A stretch of DNA of 64,000 nt. Origin: Onchocerca volvulus (Eukaryota > Nematoda > Chromadorea > Rhabditida > Onchocercidae). The stretch is from NCBI GenBank assembly GCA_000499405.2, contig HG738138.1:19383753-19447752 (forward strand), in the 5' to 3' direction. A program made the position numbers and the translations under genes. The notes beneath the pieces are model-generated. The model was not told the origin of the DNA. It made no database searches and saw nothing but the letters and a program-made list of their open reading frames with translations. Of this stretch, positions 36,307-47,081 are shown one piece after another; position 1 is the first letter of the stretch, and each line of letters opens with the position of its first letter.

Positions 36307-37986
36307 CTAAAACTTCTTTGGATTACAAATTTTAATATCAAAATGGAACACCTCGGCAAAGTTCTCGCAAAAAATTGGAAAAACATCATTTACTGAAACA
36401 TTTCTTCCCAGTTCTTGCGTCAAAGAAGTGACTTCTTTTCCAACTAAACCGCAAGGTACAATCTGAAACTACTAATATTTTGATTCATAGCCAAAATGTA
36501 AAATGAAGAGTTTATAAAGTGATGATATTTGTCAGAGATTAAAAGAACTGAAGTGAGAATTTTGCATTTTTATCATGTTGTCATTCCGATCTTGATCGAA
36601 ATGTTGGCTATCTAAATTCGAACCTGCCAATATTACTTCAACCGTTTGGACTTTAATACTACAAAAAACAAGAAATAACAAATATAACAAAAAAAAAAGT
36701 AACAAAGATCAGAAGCAAGAAAAACCTCATATTTACCATGTACGATTATAACAGCAAAAAATTTAATTTAAAATCTAGATACAATAAAATTAAATTTTAC
36801 CTGATGGAACCAATTCAAATCCGTATTACAGTTAAGAGCTAAACCATGACTAACGACACCATCGCGAACATTTATACCGATTGCCGCTATTTTTCTCATA
36901 CCATTTGCTAACCAAACTCCTGAAAAATGCTACTGCTTTAGAAGAAAGAATAAATAGCGAATATCACCAATATGGTAGTATTTTCTCAATTTGTTTAAAC
37001 TTTCTAATTATATTCCGTTGTGTTTGAAAATTATCAGTCACAATCAAACTCAAATCTGGATGTGGTACATGCTTTGCCAAATGAAAATTTCAAGCAAATT
37101 TAAATTAACCTGTATTAGGCGATCGGTCTGCACCGAGCAAACCGAAACTACGGACAGTTTTGATGATTGCCTCTTCGACAAGATATACATAGCGACGAAC
37201 ACCTACAAGAGTAGAGTTCTGGTCCGGACCTTTGACATGCAATAAATGAAGATCAACAATAGGATAAACGACAAGTTGGCCGGGGCCATGAAATGTAATG
37301 AGTCCACCTCGCTTTGTCCTAGAAATCCAAATATCTAGATGGAAAAAACTGAAAAAGTGTAAGTTGAGAAAAATCAAACCTAATTAAACTAAATAAATGA
37401 ACGGAAAAAAATAAGAAAAAGAAAACATAATTTTGTCTTCTGGTAGTTGGCTGGAATTTTGGAATGCCATTCATAAAAGTCTATTCATATATAGACCGTT
37501 GCATAAAAATATACGGTAACCGATATATTTGATGCCCACACTTTTTATCAATGTAGGAAAACTCCAAAATTTAAATCTAGAGCTTTTTTAAGCATACTAT
37601 TTCATTCTTCATGCTTATTTCACCTTCCATAATACATGGAAAATTAAATACCGGTAAAAGTCAGCACCCAGTTTCTTCAGCCGGTGTTCTTCATCTTCAC
37701 TATATTTGAAGTGCCTTATGCCAACAGTATAAACAGGTGTGTGCTCCAGTAGCAATACATAGCTCCTAAAATATTCGCATAAAAAGCCCATTTTGTCTGA
37801 CTCACAAAAACTTAATGCAGAATATCAAACCCAAACTTACTTTTTCATCGAATCAGATCCCAATTTTCGTGAGGCAAGCAGTTTGTTAACATAATAGCAT
37901 TGTTGCCTCAATCCATCAGCATAGGTAATTCGACCTAACCAAATCGCATCAGCAGCACTTCGCGATAAAAACGTATCAAGCCGCAT
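36307..37986 (-). CDS. lipt2: octanoyl-[acyl-carrier-protein]:protein octanoyltransferase, mitochondrial (LIPT2/LipB)
   Basis: Transfers octanoyl from mitochondrial acyl carrier protein to target proteins, the first step of lipoate synthesis on GCSH and the 2-oxoacid dehydrogenases. Exons: 37986-37841, 37765-37652, 37318-37110, 36919-36801, 36462-36307; 744 nt, 247 aa. Family motifs are clear: [15 protein letters not shown], then [20 protein letters not shown] (the LipB signature R-G-G-x-x-T-x-H-G-P-G-Q), KIAAIGI with the active-site lysine, [12 protein letters not shown], and [14 protein letters not shown] with the catalytic cysteine. ATG 37986 is the first Met of the frame; the N terminus ([20 protein letters not shown]) could serve as a weak mitochondrial presequence. 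It starts only 145 bp after the stop of mL42 on the same strand, so the two may be one operon. A TTTTCTGTCAAATTAG site near 38050 could be the trans-splice acceptor. Confidence 0.95.
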
Positions 37987-38131
37987 GTCAGATTCAGAAA
38001 GAGAGAATATTGTTCCAAGTGGAATAGAAAAAAAATACAAACTAAGTCTAATTTGACAGAAAATAATTTAAGAAGCCAAAAACTAAACACGAAACTATGA
38101 GTCGGCACTTCAAAAAATTTTTCAAGAATGG

Positions 38132-39090
38132 TCACTTCTGCCTCTTCGGGTCAGGTGCCGCTACAGAGCGCAATCGTTCCTCACGGTGCCTGGAAACACG
38201 TTAGAAAAAGTAGTTTGAAATAAAATAAGTAAAGAAAAGCATTTATCTGAACTCCTTTTAAAGAAATGTGATTTACTAAGTTCTCATCTACGGCTGCCTA
38301 TTTAAACTGAAAAGGTGTGCGGGCTAAGCTTTGTATATACCTGTATAATATCTTTCACTTCAGAAGCTTGGTCGAAGCTTCTGAAGTATATCTCTTCTAG
38401 CTACGAAGCCTTTCCATACAGAGTGAGATATGCATGAAGAGATTTCCTACGCAAACACTGTCACGCACGAATCAAAGAATTTGAAGCCAGTGCACTCTCA
38501 AGTCTCATACATGTCACAATTTAATAAATATTTGTTGTCTACTCCTTAATTTTTAAAAATCGTAAAATAATACCTTGTATACCACTCGTGTTTGCCAGTA
38601 TAAAATATTTCACGAAGTAGATAATTACGAGGGCCTGTGCGTGACAGTGAACCCTGTAAATCAGCAATACACTCGATTTCTTTATTTAGCGCACCCGAAC
38701 TCTGTAATTTCAGAAGTGAAAATAAGATTGGACGATAAAATTAGCTTGAAAATCCTTTTCAAAATAAAACTTCGAACAAAATCAGTGAATTATACGCTCT
38801 TGCTTATTTAATTCCTTATAAATGATGGCATAAAAAGGGACAAGAAACATTTTGCAACATATTAGTTATTTACGGCCACATTACATATTCATATGTCTGT
38901 TCAGACTTCATCGATTAGCCGGAATATTATAATTTTGAAATTAAATAACCTGCTTCTCCGTTTCTATTTTTTTCAAATCAATAGGTTTGGAATGTTCGTA
39001 GGGAAATGACCTCTCCGGATGCCAACAAGCAACCACGCCGCTTTTACAAACTACCGTATGCGGTTCGCTGAAAGCTTCAATTACATTCAT
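38132..39090 (-). CDS. mrpl-42: mitochondrial ribosomal protein mL42 (MRPL42)
   Basis: Subunit of the mitochondrial large ribosomal subunit. Exons 39090-38950, 38653-38574 and 38189-38132 sum to 279 nt (92 aa plus stop). The protein reads ACWHPERSFPYEHSKPI, matching the C-Y-H-P...(I/F)-P-Y-E-(H/Y)-(T/S)-K-P-I core of the family, then REIFYTGKHEWYTRHREERL, matching the M-F-F-T-T-K-H-R-W-Y-P end of the human protein. It is shorter than human MRPL42, mainly at the N terminus, so either the presequence is short or an upstream exon is missing. It is too short and split to show as a long open frame. It is the first gene of a possible two-gene unit with LIPT2, and divergent from LEO1. Confidence 0.88.
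38357..38387. repeat. perfect 13-bp inverted repeat, 5-nt loop
   Basis: ACTTCAGAAGCTT (38357-38369) is followed by GGTCG and by its exact reverse complement (38375-38387). It lies in the second intron of the mL42 gene. The function is unknown; it may be a fold-back scar or a cruciform-forming site. Confidence 0.85.
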
Positions 39091-39893
39091 CACTAAATAT
39101 CTCGAACTCAACTATATAAATTATGCTCTCCATCTCACTGATATGTTTTTATCAGTTCGCTGCATATAACTAATATCATTTCCTTGTCACTAACAACGTT
39201 CTTATGACTACTTGCTGTATTTAATTTAGTTCTTCTTTTCGCTTTTTTTCATGGGAGCATTTGTGCACTCAAATATTCAGATATCGCAGTTTTACGAATT
39301 CCATATATTTTGAAGTTATGCGCACTTGAAATGGAATATTTCCAGGATAGAAGGAAAAGTACAGTGAGGAAGTATAGGGAAAAGTGTCACCTTAAGTTGA
39401 TTTCTTCGGAATTTCCCTCGCTAAATCTTCGGAATAACTGTCGATAAATTAATCCCAGAGATACGTTATATCGATGAATACAAGCAAACATCACTTGCAT
39501 CTCAACTCACGTATCTTTAGATCTCATCATGTACAGGTATTTCCCAGCAAGGCCGAATTTGACGGGCCGTATTTGCTTCGGTCCATCTGGCATCGGCTGC
39601 ATTCAGTTTTGCCGTAGGTGTTTGTTTAGTGCAGACGTGGTTGCGTGTAGTTGGTAAAGTTTAGCGGGCTGTTACGTGATATCAAGGTGATTTATGATTT
39701 CAAATCGTCGTGATGACGACATTAGGCGAAATGAGCTATTTAGTGATATTATGAAGTGGATGATATGGATGTAGTGATGCGGGCAACTTACTGAGTAAGA
39801 GAGGCAGAAGAGAAAGATGGATTTTGCCGATTAGTGGATGATAAGATGCGAGCAGCATTTGCTTTCAATGTATACGAATATTCAGCGTTACTA
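39091..39893. promoter_or_regulatory. shared upstream region of divergent mL42 and LEO1
   Basis: About 800 bp separate the mL42 start (minus) from the LEO1 start (plus), so both promoters must lie here. The last 350 bp before LEO1 are less AT-rich than the surroundings. No individual factor site is claimed. From the arrangement it may act as a bidirectional promoter; that is inference. Confidence 0.45.
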
Positions 39894-42800
39894 ATGTCTT
39901 CGGAAGGTAGTTCAAGCGATGACGAATCAGGAGGGAATGTCCAAGGAAGCGCGTCGGAGAACGATTCCACAACTGAGCAGCAGCAACAAAATATAGTCAC
40001 ATCATCAGATGATGATGACGAACAAATGCAGAAGAAAGGTGAAAATCCGATTTTTTTGTTTTGCTAAACTCCATTGATGGCATCCTTACTATTGTTACTA
40101 TGGTTATATTTGTGATAATTGTGGATTTTTATTTCCAGGGAAAGGTTTCACTGCTGAAAAGAGTAGGTCTCCGTCACTAGAACGACGAAATATAGTCTCA
40201 GCAGGAAGTGATGATGATTCAAGTGCTCCATCAGAGCGGCGTCTAGAAGCTGAGGAAGATTCAGATGTCCTTTTGGAACGACAGCCGCTTCCTGCTGTTT
40301 CTGACGATTCAGACGCAGTTTCAGAACGGGAACTAGATGAAGCAAAAGAATCAGATGACAGCGAAAAAGTTACTGCTAATACGTCGAAAAGCTCTTCAGA
40401 GGAAATAGGAAAGGAGAAACAAGGACTTAAAGATATTGCATTATCAGAAAGTGACAGCGACAAGGAAAGTGATGAAGAACGAAAGGTTATATGAGATTTG
40501 CTTTGTTCGTCGAAATGAAATCAATAATTCACTGATTGTAGAACTCAGAACCATTTTAAATGTTCTTTGTCAGACATGTGGAACTTCACCAAATGATGAG
40601 AATTATGCTGTTTTTATTTCGTCTTAGCCTGAGAAAAATTTATTACCACTAGAAATTTCCGTAGTTCTAAATAATGTAGGAAGTTATAACGCAAAACACA
40701 AGCTTCATAAATTTTAAAAAATGGACAGAATTATATCAAGGGTGCGTTGAAGATGATATATGATTCGAAAGATTTCAAAAATATAAAAATTTTGACTACA
40801 TATCAAATAATTTCAAGTATGAACATTAACACCATATTGATTAATGCTTTTTATCGTTGTTCAACTAATTCTAGCCAATCTATATAAATAAAAATGTAGA
40901 TGTTCGTTTGTTCAGAGTCTTAAATCTCCGAAAGTTCTTAAACACTCATTTATTCGAATGCAATGTTGTATCAAAATTTCAAATCAATCGGTGAAGAATT
41001 TAAAATTTGTCTGGCAAGCTGCAACGAACATTGACATATTTATATAAATTATGACATGGAAATTTCGAACTGTCGCGTTTTTGGTGTTTGTCAGTAGCCG
41101 AATCCACAGTTATGAGAAGAACAATTATTATTAGTGAAATACATTGATAAGGCTTCTCACTTCAATAATTAGTTTTATCACTCAGTACAGAAATCCTGTT
41201 TTAGGAATTGACGGAAGATGATATTGTTGGACCGCGTCTTTATCCTGATCCAGAAGCAGGTGTTGCAGATGCTGAACGTCTTGAGCCGACAGTTGTTGAA
41301 GTTAACACTGCGAGGATTTGTCCAAAATTCACTGATGAAGGACTCTATTTTGTGAAATTCCCGAATTTTTTGAGTATTGAACCGCGTCCTTTCGATCAAG
41401 ATCATTACGAAGATGAATTTGATGAAGATGATTTACTGGATGAAGAAGGACGTGCTAGACTGAAGTTGCGTGTATGTATTCTTGGTCTTCTTTTTGATTT
41501 CATTGTTTTACAGATTAACAATTGCATTAAAGTGCGTAGCATTTAATCTTCATGCTGTTTCTCAAAGTGCAACCACGAATGAATCTTTAAAAAACTATTT
41601 TAATTAAATCTGGATTGCTGAAAAAATTGAACTTGCTGCAAAGAATACACAGGAATACCAGAACTGCTTTGACATTCAATGCAGTATGTCTTTTGATTAC
41701 ACAATTGCACACTATTTCCTGTGAATATGTGCGCTGAAAGATATACATTTGTCGTTGAGCCGACAACAGAATCAATTGCTCTCCGATTACCGCGGCTGGT
41801 GCAATAGTGCAGTCTGTTAAATGCAGTTGATAAAAATATGAAGCGCTTACTTGTTCTTATAATTAGTTGCTTATCAGTTCATATTGAATTATTGCCGATT
41901 TTTACCCGTAATACATAGCCTTAAACTACCTTGTTTTGTAGGTGGAAAATACAATCCGTTGGCGTTATATATTAGATGATGATGGTAATATACAGAAACA
42001 AGGAAATTCAAAGACTGTTCGCTGGTCGGATGGAACGTGTGTTTCCAGCTAACAGCTGTTGATTTTCTATACTCTTCTTTACTGGAATTTTGAAAGTTAT
42101 CTGATGAAAAGAATTTCAGAATGTCCCTTTATCTTGGTGGAGAAATTTTCGATATAATGGTACAGCCGATGCAACTTGATAATCATCTGTTTTTGCGACA
42201 AGGCGCAGGTTTACAAGGGCATGCTGTTTTCAAGCAAGTTTCAGTTCTCAATTTCTTGACCAGAATTGTGTTTCTCTTTGCATTTTTGACTTTTTCAAAC
42301 TTAAATGTGCCTCATTTCATTTTTCAGTTGTAGTACCTGATTCAAGCACAGGAAATTTTTCCTTTTTTTGTATGAATAAAATGATTCAAGAAAGCTATTT
42401 CACTTTCTACGTTACATTCACATATTTTAATAAGGGTTATTTTTATTTGCAGGGAAAAACTAGTATTTCGGCCACATTCAACTGATTCCATTACACATCG
42501 GAAGGTTACTTTGTCAATGGCAGATCGATCTAACAAATCGCAAAAAGTGAAAGTTTTGACGGCAGTTGGTTCGAATCCAGAATCGAAAAAGGCGGTATAA
42601 TTTAATTGTTCAAATTCGATTTAATTATCCACTTTATATTTTTTATTTTTCTCAAATATAATTTCGATGGAGGAAAGTGGTGAAATATAATAAAGGCTGT
42701 CCTGTTTCAGGAAATAGTTCGAAAAGAGGAAGAACGTATGCGTGCTCAAAGTCGTCGTGAAGCACAACAGAGACGTAATCGTATGCGTCCATCTCTAGGT

Positions 42801-43362
42801 CGGTCAGGATTGACTGCTAACTTCTTGGAGGATAGAGACGAAGATTCTGGTACAGTTAAAGATTTTGCTGTATTTTTTTATCGCTCATCTTTGAATTTAT
42901 TGGATAGAGATTGCTCCCGAATATTTTCTTTTATAGAAGAAGAGTCAATATCTGCCATCAAGAATCGTTACAAACATGGTTTGGATGATAGGCCGTTGAT
43001 CGGCCATTCAGATTCTGAAGATTCGGATTCCAAACGATTGCATGATGCTAAAAAAGACAGCGAAGACAGTGATAGTGACCAGGTTATTCACTTAATATTA
43101 TTCGTTTAACACTATATCATTGGTTGCCTTATTTTTCTTTACATTTGAGTTTAAGAACATGAAATAGTAATTTCATGTTCTTAAACTCACTAGTAATTTC
43201 ATGAAATTTACTATTCATAACAGGAGCGTTTTTGGAGTCAGTTGTATCTTTGTGACTTTCCATGTATAAAATTTAAAGTGATTAGGATTCATATTGCAGG
43301 AAAGGAGAAAGCAGAAGAAGAAAAAAGTGGTTATTGAAGATGATGATGAAGAAGAGAATTAG
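39894..43362 (+). CDS. leo-1: LEO1, subunit of the Paf1 transcription elongation complex
   Basis: Part of the Paf1 complex, which travels with RNA polymerase II and supports histone modification. Exons: 39894-40038, 40139-40485, 41205-41471, 41942-42036, 42120-42233, 42453-42594, 42711-42849, 42937-43082, 43300-43362; 1458 nt, 485 aa. The N-terminal third is acidic and Ser-rich ([14 protein letters not shown]). The conserved core has [95 protein letters not shown] and AIKNRYKHG, in the same order as human LEO1. The tail is Lys- and Asp/Glu-rich. The join 42233/42453 needs a GC donor (AA|GCAAGT) and then reads [14 protein letters not shown], as in the family. An in-frame upstream ATG at 39834 would add 20 residues; 39894 fits the acidic start better. 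Confidence 0.95.
40881..41060. repeat. dispersed repeat, copy in LEO1 intron 2
   Basis: Contains TATATAAATAAAAATGTAGA, GTTCGTTTGTTCAGAGTCTT, AAATCTCCGAAAGTTCTT and ATCAAAATTTCAAATCAATC. The same words in the same order recur near 49370-49800. No terminal repeats or coding sequence are seen, so it may be a non-autonomous element or its fragment. Confidence 0.65.
43147..43188. repeat. perfect 19-bp hairpin in the last LEO1 intron
   Basis: GAGTTTAAGAACATGAAAT (43147-43165), a 4-nt loop AGTA, then its exact reverse complement (43170-43188). A second small palindrome (AATTTCATGAAATT, near 43195) follows at once and shares its core. It lies in the intron 43083-43299. Perfect stems this long are rare by chance. 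It may be a recent inverted duplication. Confidence 0.9.
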
Positions 43363-44097
43363 GATTTATTTTTTTGCACATAAAGATGTTGTTGTTTTAT
43401 TTCTTGATATGAATTCTTTACTGGTCTTTCTATAATGTAGTATGGTTTTATAAATCATCCCGGCAAAGAAATTTTTTTTTTGGAAGAAACAGAGGCGGAA
43501 ACAAATTACATTCAGGCTTTCTTGAAAATTCCTGAATGAGGAATTAAAAATACAGATTTATAGCATCACCTCAATGAAGATCTATTGCCTCTTAGCTGTT
43601 GTACCATATATTTATCCAAAACTTATTAAAAGTTTGAAAGTTCACAGTTTTTAATTTTTATAGACCGTTTGTAACGGAAACCATTGATTGTTTTTAAGTG
43701 ATTGAAAAATTGTCATTTTATTCTCTTCTACATCGTCTGTCTTATATATAAATAATACAGAAGCCATTCATGTAAACTGAAATCAGTCAATGCACTTTAC
43801 CATCGTTTTAAAGACCATAGCGCCCATTAGAAAGTTAGGGACTTAAACATCTCGGTTCTCTGTGTTGTTAGAAATTTACGAAATTGATTATCATTGGAAG
43901 ATTTCTCTAATCTTCAGTTTATATCAGTTCTAACTAATTTATGTTAAGTTCCGATACATAGAATCCATTAAGTAGTCATTACTTACTGCTGTTTCTATTT
44001 TACTGGTATAAAAGAAACTTGATTGATTTGTTTCGAAAATGATCTGCGATTGAGATTCTAATAATGCCTACTGTACTAATTATGTTATTTTGAAAGA
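43363..44097. other. spacer between LEO1 and the E2F gene
   Basis: 735 bp of AT-rich sequence holding the LEO1 3' UTR and the start region of the E2F gene. No coding sequence is recognised. The next gene is on the same strand, but the distance is larger than usual for an operon. Confidence 0.4.
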
Positions 44098-46096
44098 ATG
44101 ACCAGTATAAAACAGTGGAGACATCAGTCACTGGAAACCGATGGAACAAGTCAGAAAAGTATGGAGGATAAAGATTCCGAACTTGTTGCAAACGGATATG
44201 ATGAAGAATCAGTCGATGATGAAGATGCGAAACAACCATCGTCCGTATGTCGTGCTGAAAAGTCACTCGGTATATTGACCCAGCGATTTGTGGATTTGTT
44301 GCAGCGAGCACGAGGTGGCATTGTCGATTTGAATATTGTGAGAATTCTTGAGTTTCTCTTCATATCTGCCGAGATGTAGTGAGATAACAAGGAAGTTATC
44401 TTTCTTGTTTTTTCTGATTCATCACTTTCATCGTTCACTGCTTCAGAGTGCCCATCCTCAGGCATGGAGAAGTTTTTTCTTTTTTTCTATTTGATTAATG
44501 ACGAGTGAAGTCGCCGTCAAGAAAACCGGCTACTTCAAAAGCGAAATCTAGTTAAGTTGTGATTTTTAATTTTAAGTTCCTGTAAACAGAACATCAGTAA
44601 TTTTGAAAATTTTTTATATATTCTAAAGGCCGCTGAAGAACTACAAGTGCGACAAAAACGAAGGATATACGATATAACCAACGTATTGGAAGGTATCGGA
44701 TTAATTGAAAAAAAGTCGAAAAATATCATTAATTGGAAGTAAGTTTCAATTAGTTTTGTTAGTGACCATTTTCTTCATAATTTTTTGTTTCAACGGATGT
44801 AAATTTTGTTTAAAGAGGTGGAAAGTTGAGGAAGCACGGTTCATTTCCGGATAATGATCCTGAAGAACAAAAACGTATTTTGAAACGGAAAGCTGAATTG
44901 GAAGAGCTGGAAAAGGAAGAACGCATTCTCGATACCCATATTAAGTGGATGAAACAGGTCTAAATTTTTATAAATTTTCATCACTTCGATTGTTATGCTT
45001 TCATTTCCACTGTAACCTACTGTTTGTTATTTTTATTTCTGAATGTAATTATAGAATTTAATTTTTAGAGCTTACGAAATGTTAGTGAATATCAGAAAAA
45101 CATGAAGTTGGCATATTTGACGGAAGAAGACATACTGTCCGTTTTTGAAGATAGTCGAGTTTTCGCGATACAAGCTCCTCCTGGGACTTTTGTTGAAATT
45201 GGTGCACCACCAAGGGTTTACTTTATTTATACGGTTTATGAAGTAAATTTTTGCATGTAGCAAATTTCGTTGCATGTAACAAATTTCGGTTTTCATTTAA
45301 AACTGAGATATATAGATGCGTGACTTTGATATGCAATACAATTTGCGAATGAAAAGCACTTTTGGTCCCGCGAACGCGATATTGTTGGGAGAAATAAGCA
45401 GTACTCAAAGTCAAGGCAACTTATTTACTAACAAATCACAGGTATTCTAAATGACATTTGCGGTTTTTAAAGAACAGTAATTATCACGGTTTTTTTTTTT
45501 CCCCAGAATTCAGTTATTTTTCATAAAAACTTTATGGATCAATTGCAGCCCATGCCATACGTTGTGGAAGGCGATGTGCCTGGACAGTTTTTAGAGGAGG
45601 ATGAAGATGAAAGTTTGCTAAAGAAAAGGCGATTGGATGAAGAATTTAGTGACCGCTCCGATCCCATATTACCTTTTATTCCTTCTCGTAAGCAATGATT
45701 ACTTTTCTGGATTATATCATATACACTCGAAGTATTTTAATAATAAAATGGAGATAATGTAATGTCATTATTATAATATATCTATACAAATTGACAAACA
45801 AAATTTTCTCAAATTCAGAATGTAATGCTTTCAGAAGGTGAACATCAAAAATCATCCCAGCAAGAATGCAGTTCATTACATTCACAAATACAAACCAGTC
45901 CTACATTTAGTCAAGGTAATTTCTTAATAAATTTTTATTCTTTTTTTTCCAAGAAATTTCGATAAAGTTGACTTTACTTTCAGAAATTCGAGAAGTAATG
46001 AGGAAACTAAGCCCACCACCATCCGAGCGTGATTATATTTTTAGTTTGAGTCAGGGTGAAACATTACCGGATCTTTTTGAAGATGATCTCATTTGA
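44098..46096 (+). CDS. efl-1: E2F-family transcription factor (E2F4/5 type, EFL-1-like)
   Basis: Cell-cycle transcription factor that binds DNA with a DP partner and is held in check by pocket proteins. Exons: 44098-44337, 44629-44738, 44816-44957, 45069-45215, 45316-45441, 45507-45687, 45835-45915, 45984-46096; 1140 nt, 379 aa. The winged-helix DNA-binding domain reads [20 protein letters not shown]...[20 protein letters not shown] then [17 protein letters not shown], with the [13 protein letters not shown] signature. A leucine-rich dimerisation region ([20 protein letters not shown]) and a marked-box region ([20 protein letters not shown]) follow. The C terminus, [20 protein letters not shown] ending PDLFEDDLI, matches the pocket-protein-binding end of E2F4. 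This places it with repressor-type E2Fs. Exon 6 could also begin at an in-frame acceptor at about 45549. Confidence 0.95.
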
Positions 46097-47081
46097 TATT
46101 TCCGCTGATAAATGTATATGTAAGAAAAAATCTGAAATGTATATTCTTTATTTACCTTGTTTTTATATTTCGTGCTTTAACTGGTTAGTTTCTTATATTA
46201 AATGCTTCGAGTTGTCTTATTATTATATTATTTCTGCATTTTGTATTAGGTAATTTCCATATATTGAATTCTTTTTATCTATTGACCTATTTTAAATCCT
46301 GTTTCTTTCATTATCCTTCTGATTTCTCAGTATGATCATACTTCATATTTAGCATTTTTGTAAGTCTCAGTTTTGTTTCTACTCGTTACATATTTTAATA
46401 GAGAAGGTAATGGTTTTATACCTCTCATATTGGCCATATATTATTTCACTAAGAGGCAGATACATCATATAAGATTAAGAAAGCATATTGTTTCGAATCT
46501 TGTTCATATCATTGTATTCTACTTGATTCAGGTCATTACTCCGTCATTTTATTAATTTGATAGGCTATGTTCGTATATTCGTCGATAGAGTTTAAACATG
46601 TAATCTCAATATGTTATACTACAATGAATTCAGTGCAAAAAAGTAAAAGTTGCAGTTGCAATTTGCAGTAATTTAAATAAACTATGCATGAGTAAAATAC
46701 ATTTTATCTTGACATTAGCTTGCTTACTTTGTAGCATCAGCAAATATCTTTACCTGGAAGTTGTGAGTATGATACGAAACGCAGTTACTAAAATTTTCAG
46801 TTAATAATGATTTCCTTTCGATCTCTTCAGGAAGGTTTTTATTGATCTTTCAGATTGCCGATTTCTCCAAGTCGCCATTAATTTCAAGACATTAAATCCA
46901 TTCAGACCTTAATATATTGTACTGCGTCTCGAGACCAGTAATACTGTTTAGTTGAATTCAGTCCTGTCAACTTTCTTACTGCTTATGAAGATTTCTGGTT
47001 TCCAAATCCGAAATGATGTCTTTATTTTATTTTTTAGGATCTCTGCAAAACTTTCTCCGTTATTGATTTGGATGTGAAGTA
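46097..47081. other. spacer between E2F and SUPT7L genes
   Basis: About 1 kb of AT-rich sequence. Plus-strand frames at 46056-46555 are rich in Tyr, Phe, Ile and Leu with no recognisable motif. It probably holds the E2F 3' UTR and the SUPT7L promoter. Confidence 0.4.

Noticed and set aside
40104..40463. 119-codon minus-strand Ser-rich frame
   Set aside because: Antisense shadow of the acidic, Ser-rich LEO1 exon; its composition follows from the opposite strand.
42565..42580. GGTTCGAATCC as a tRNA T-arm
   Set aside because: It lies in a LEO1 exon and no cloverleaf can be drawn around it.
44000..44465. Minus-strand frames of about 100 codons opposite the E2F start
   Set aside because: Antisense shadows of the first E2F exon; no motif.
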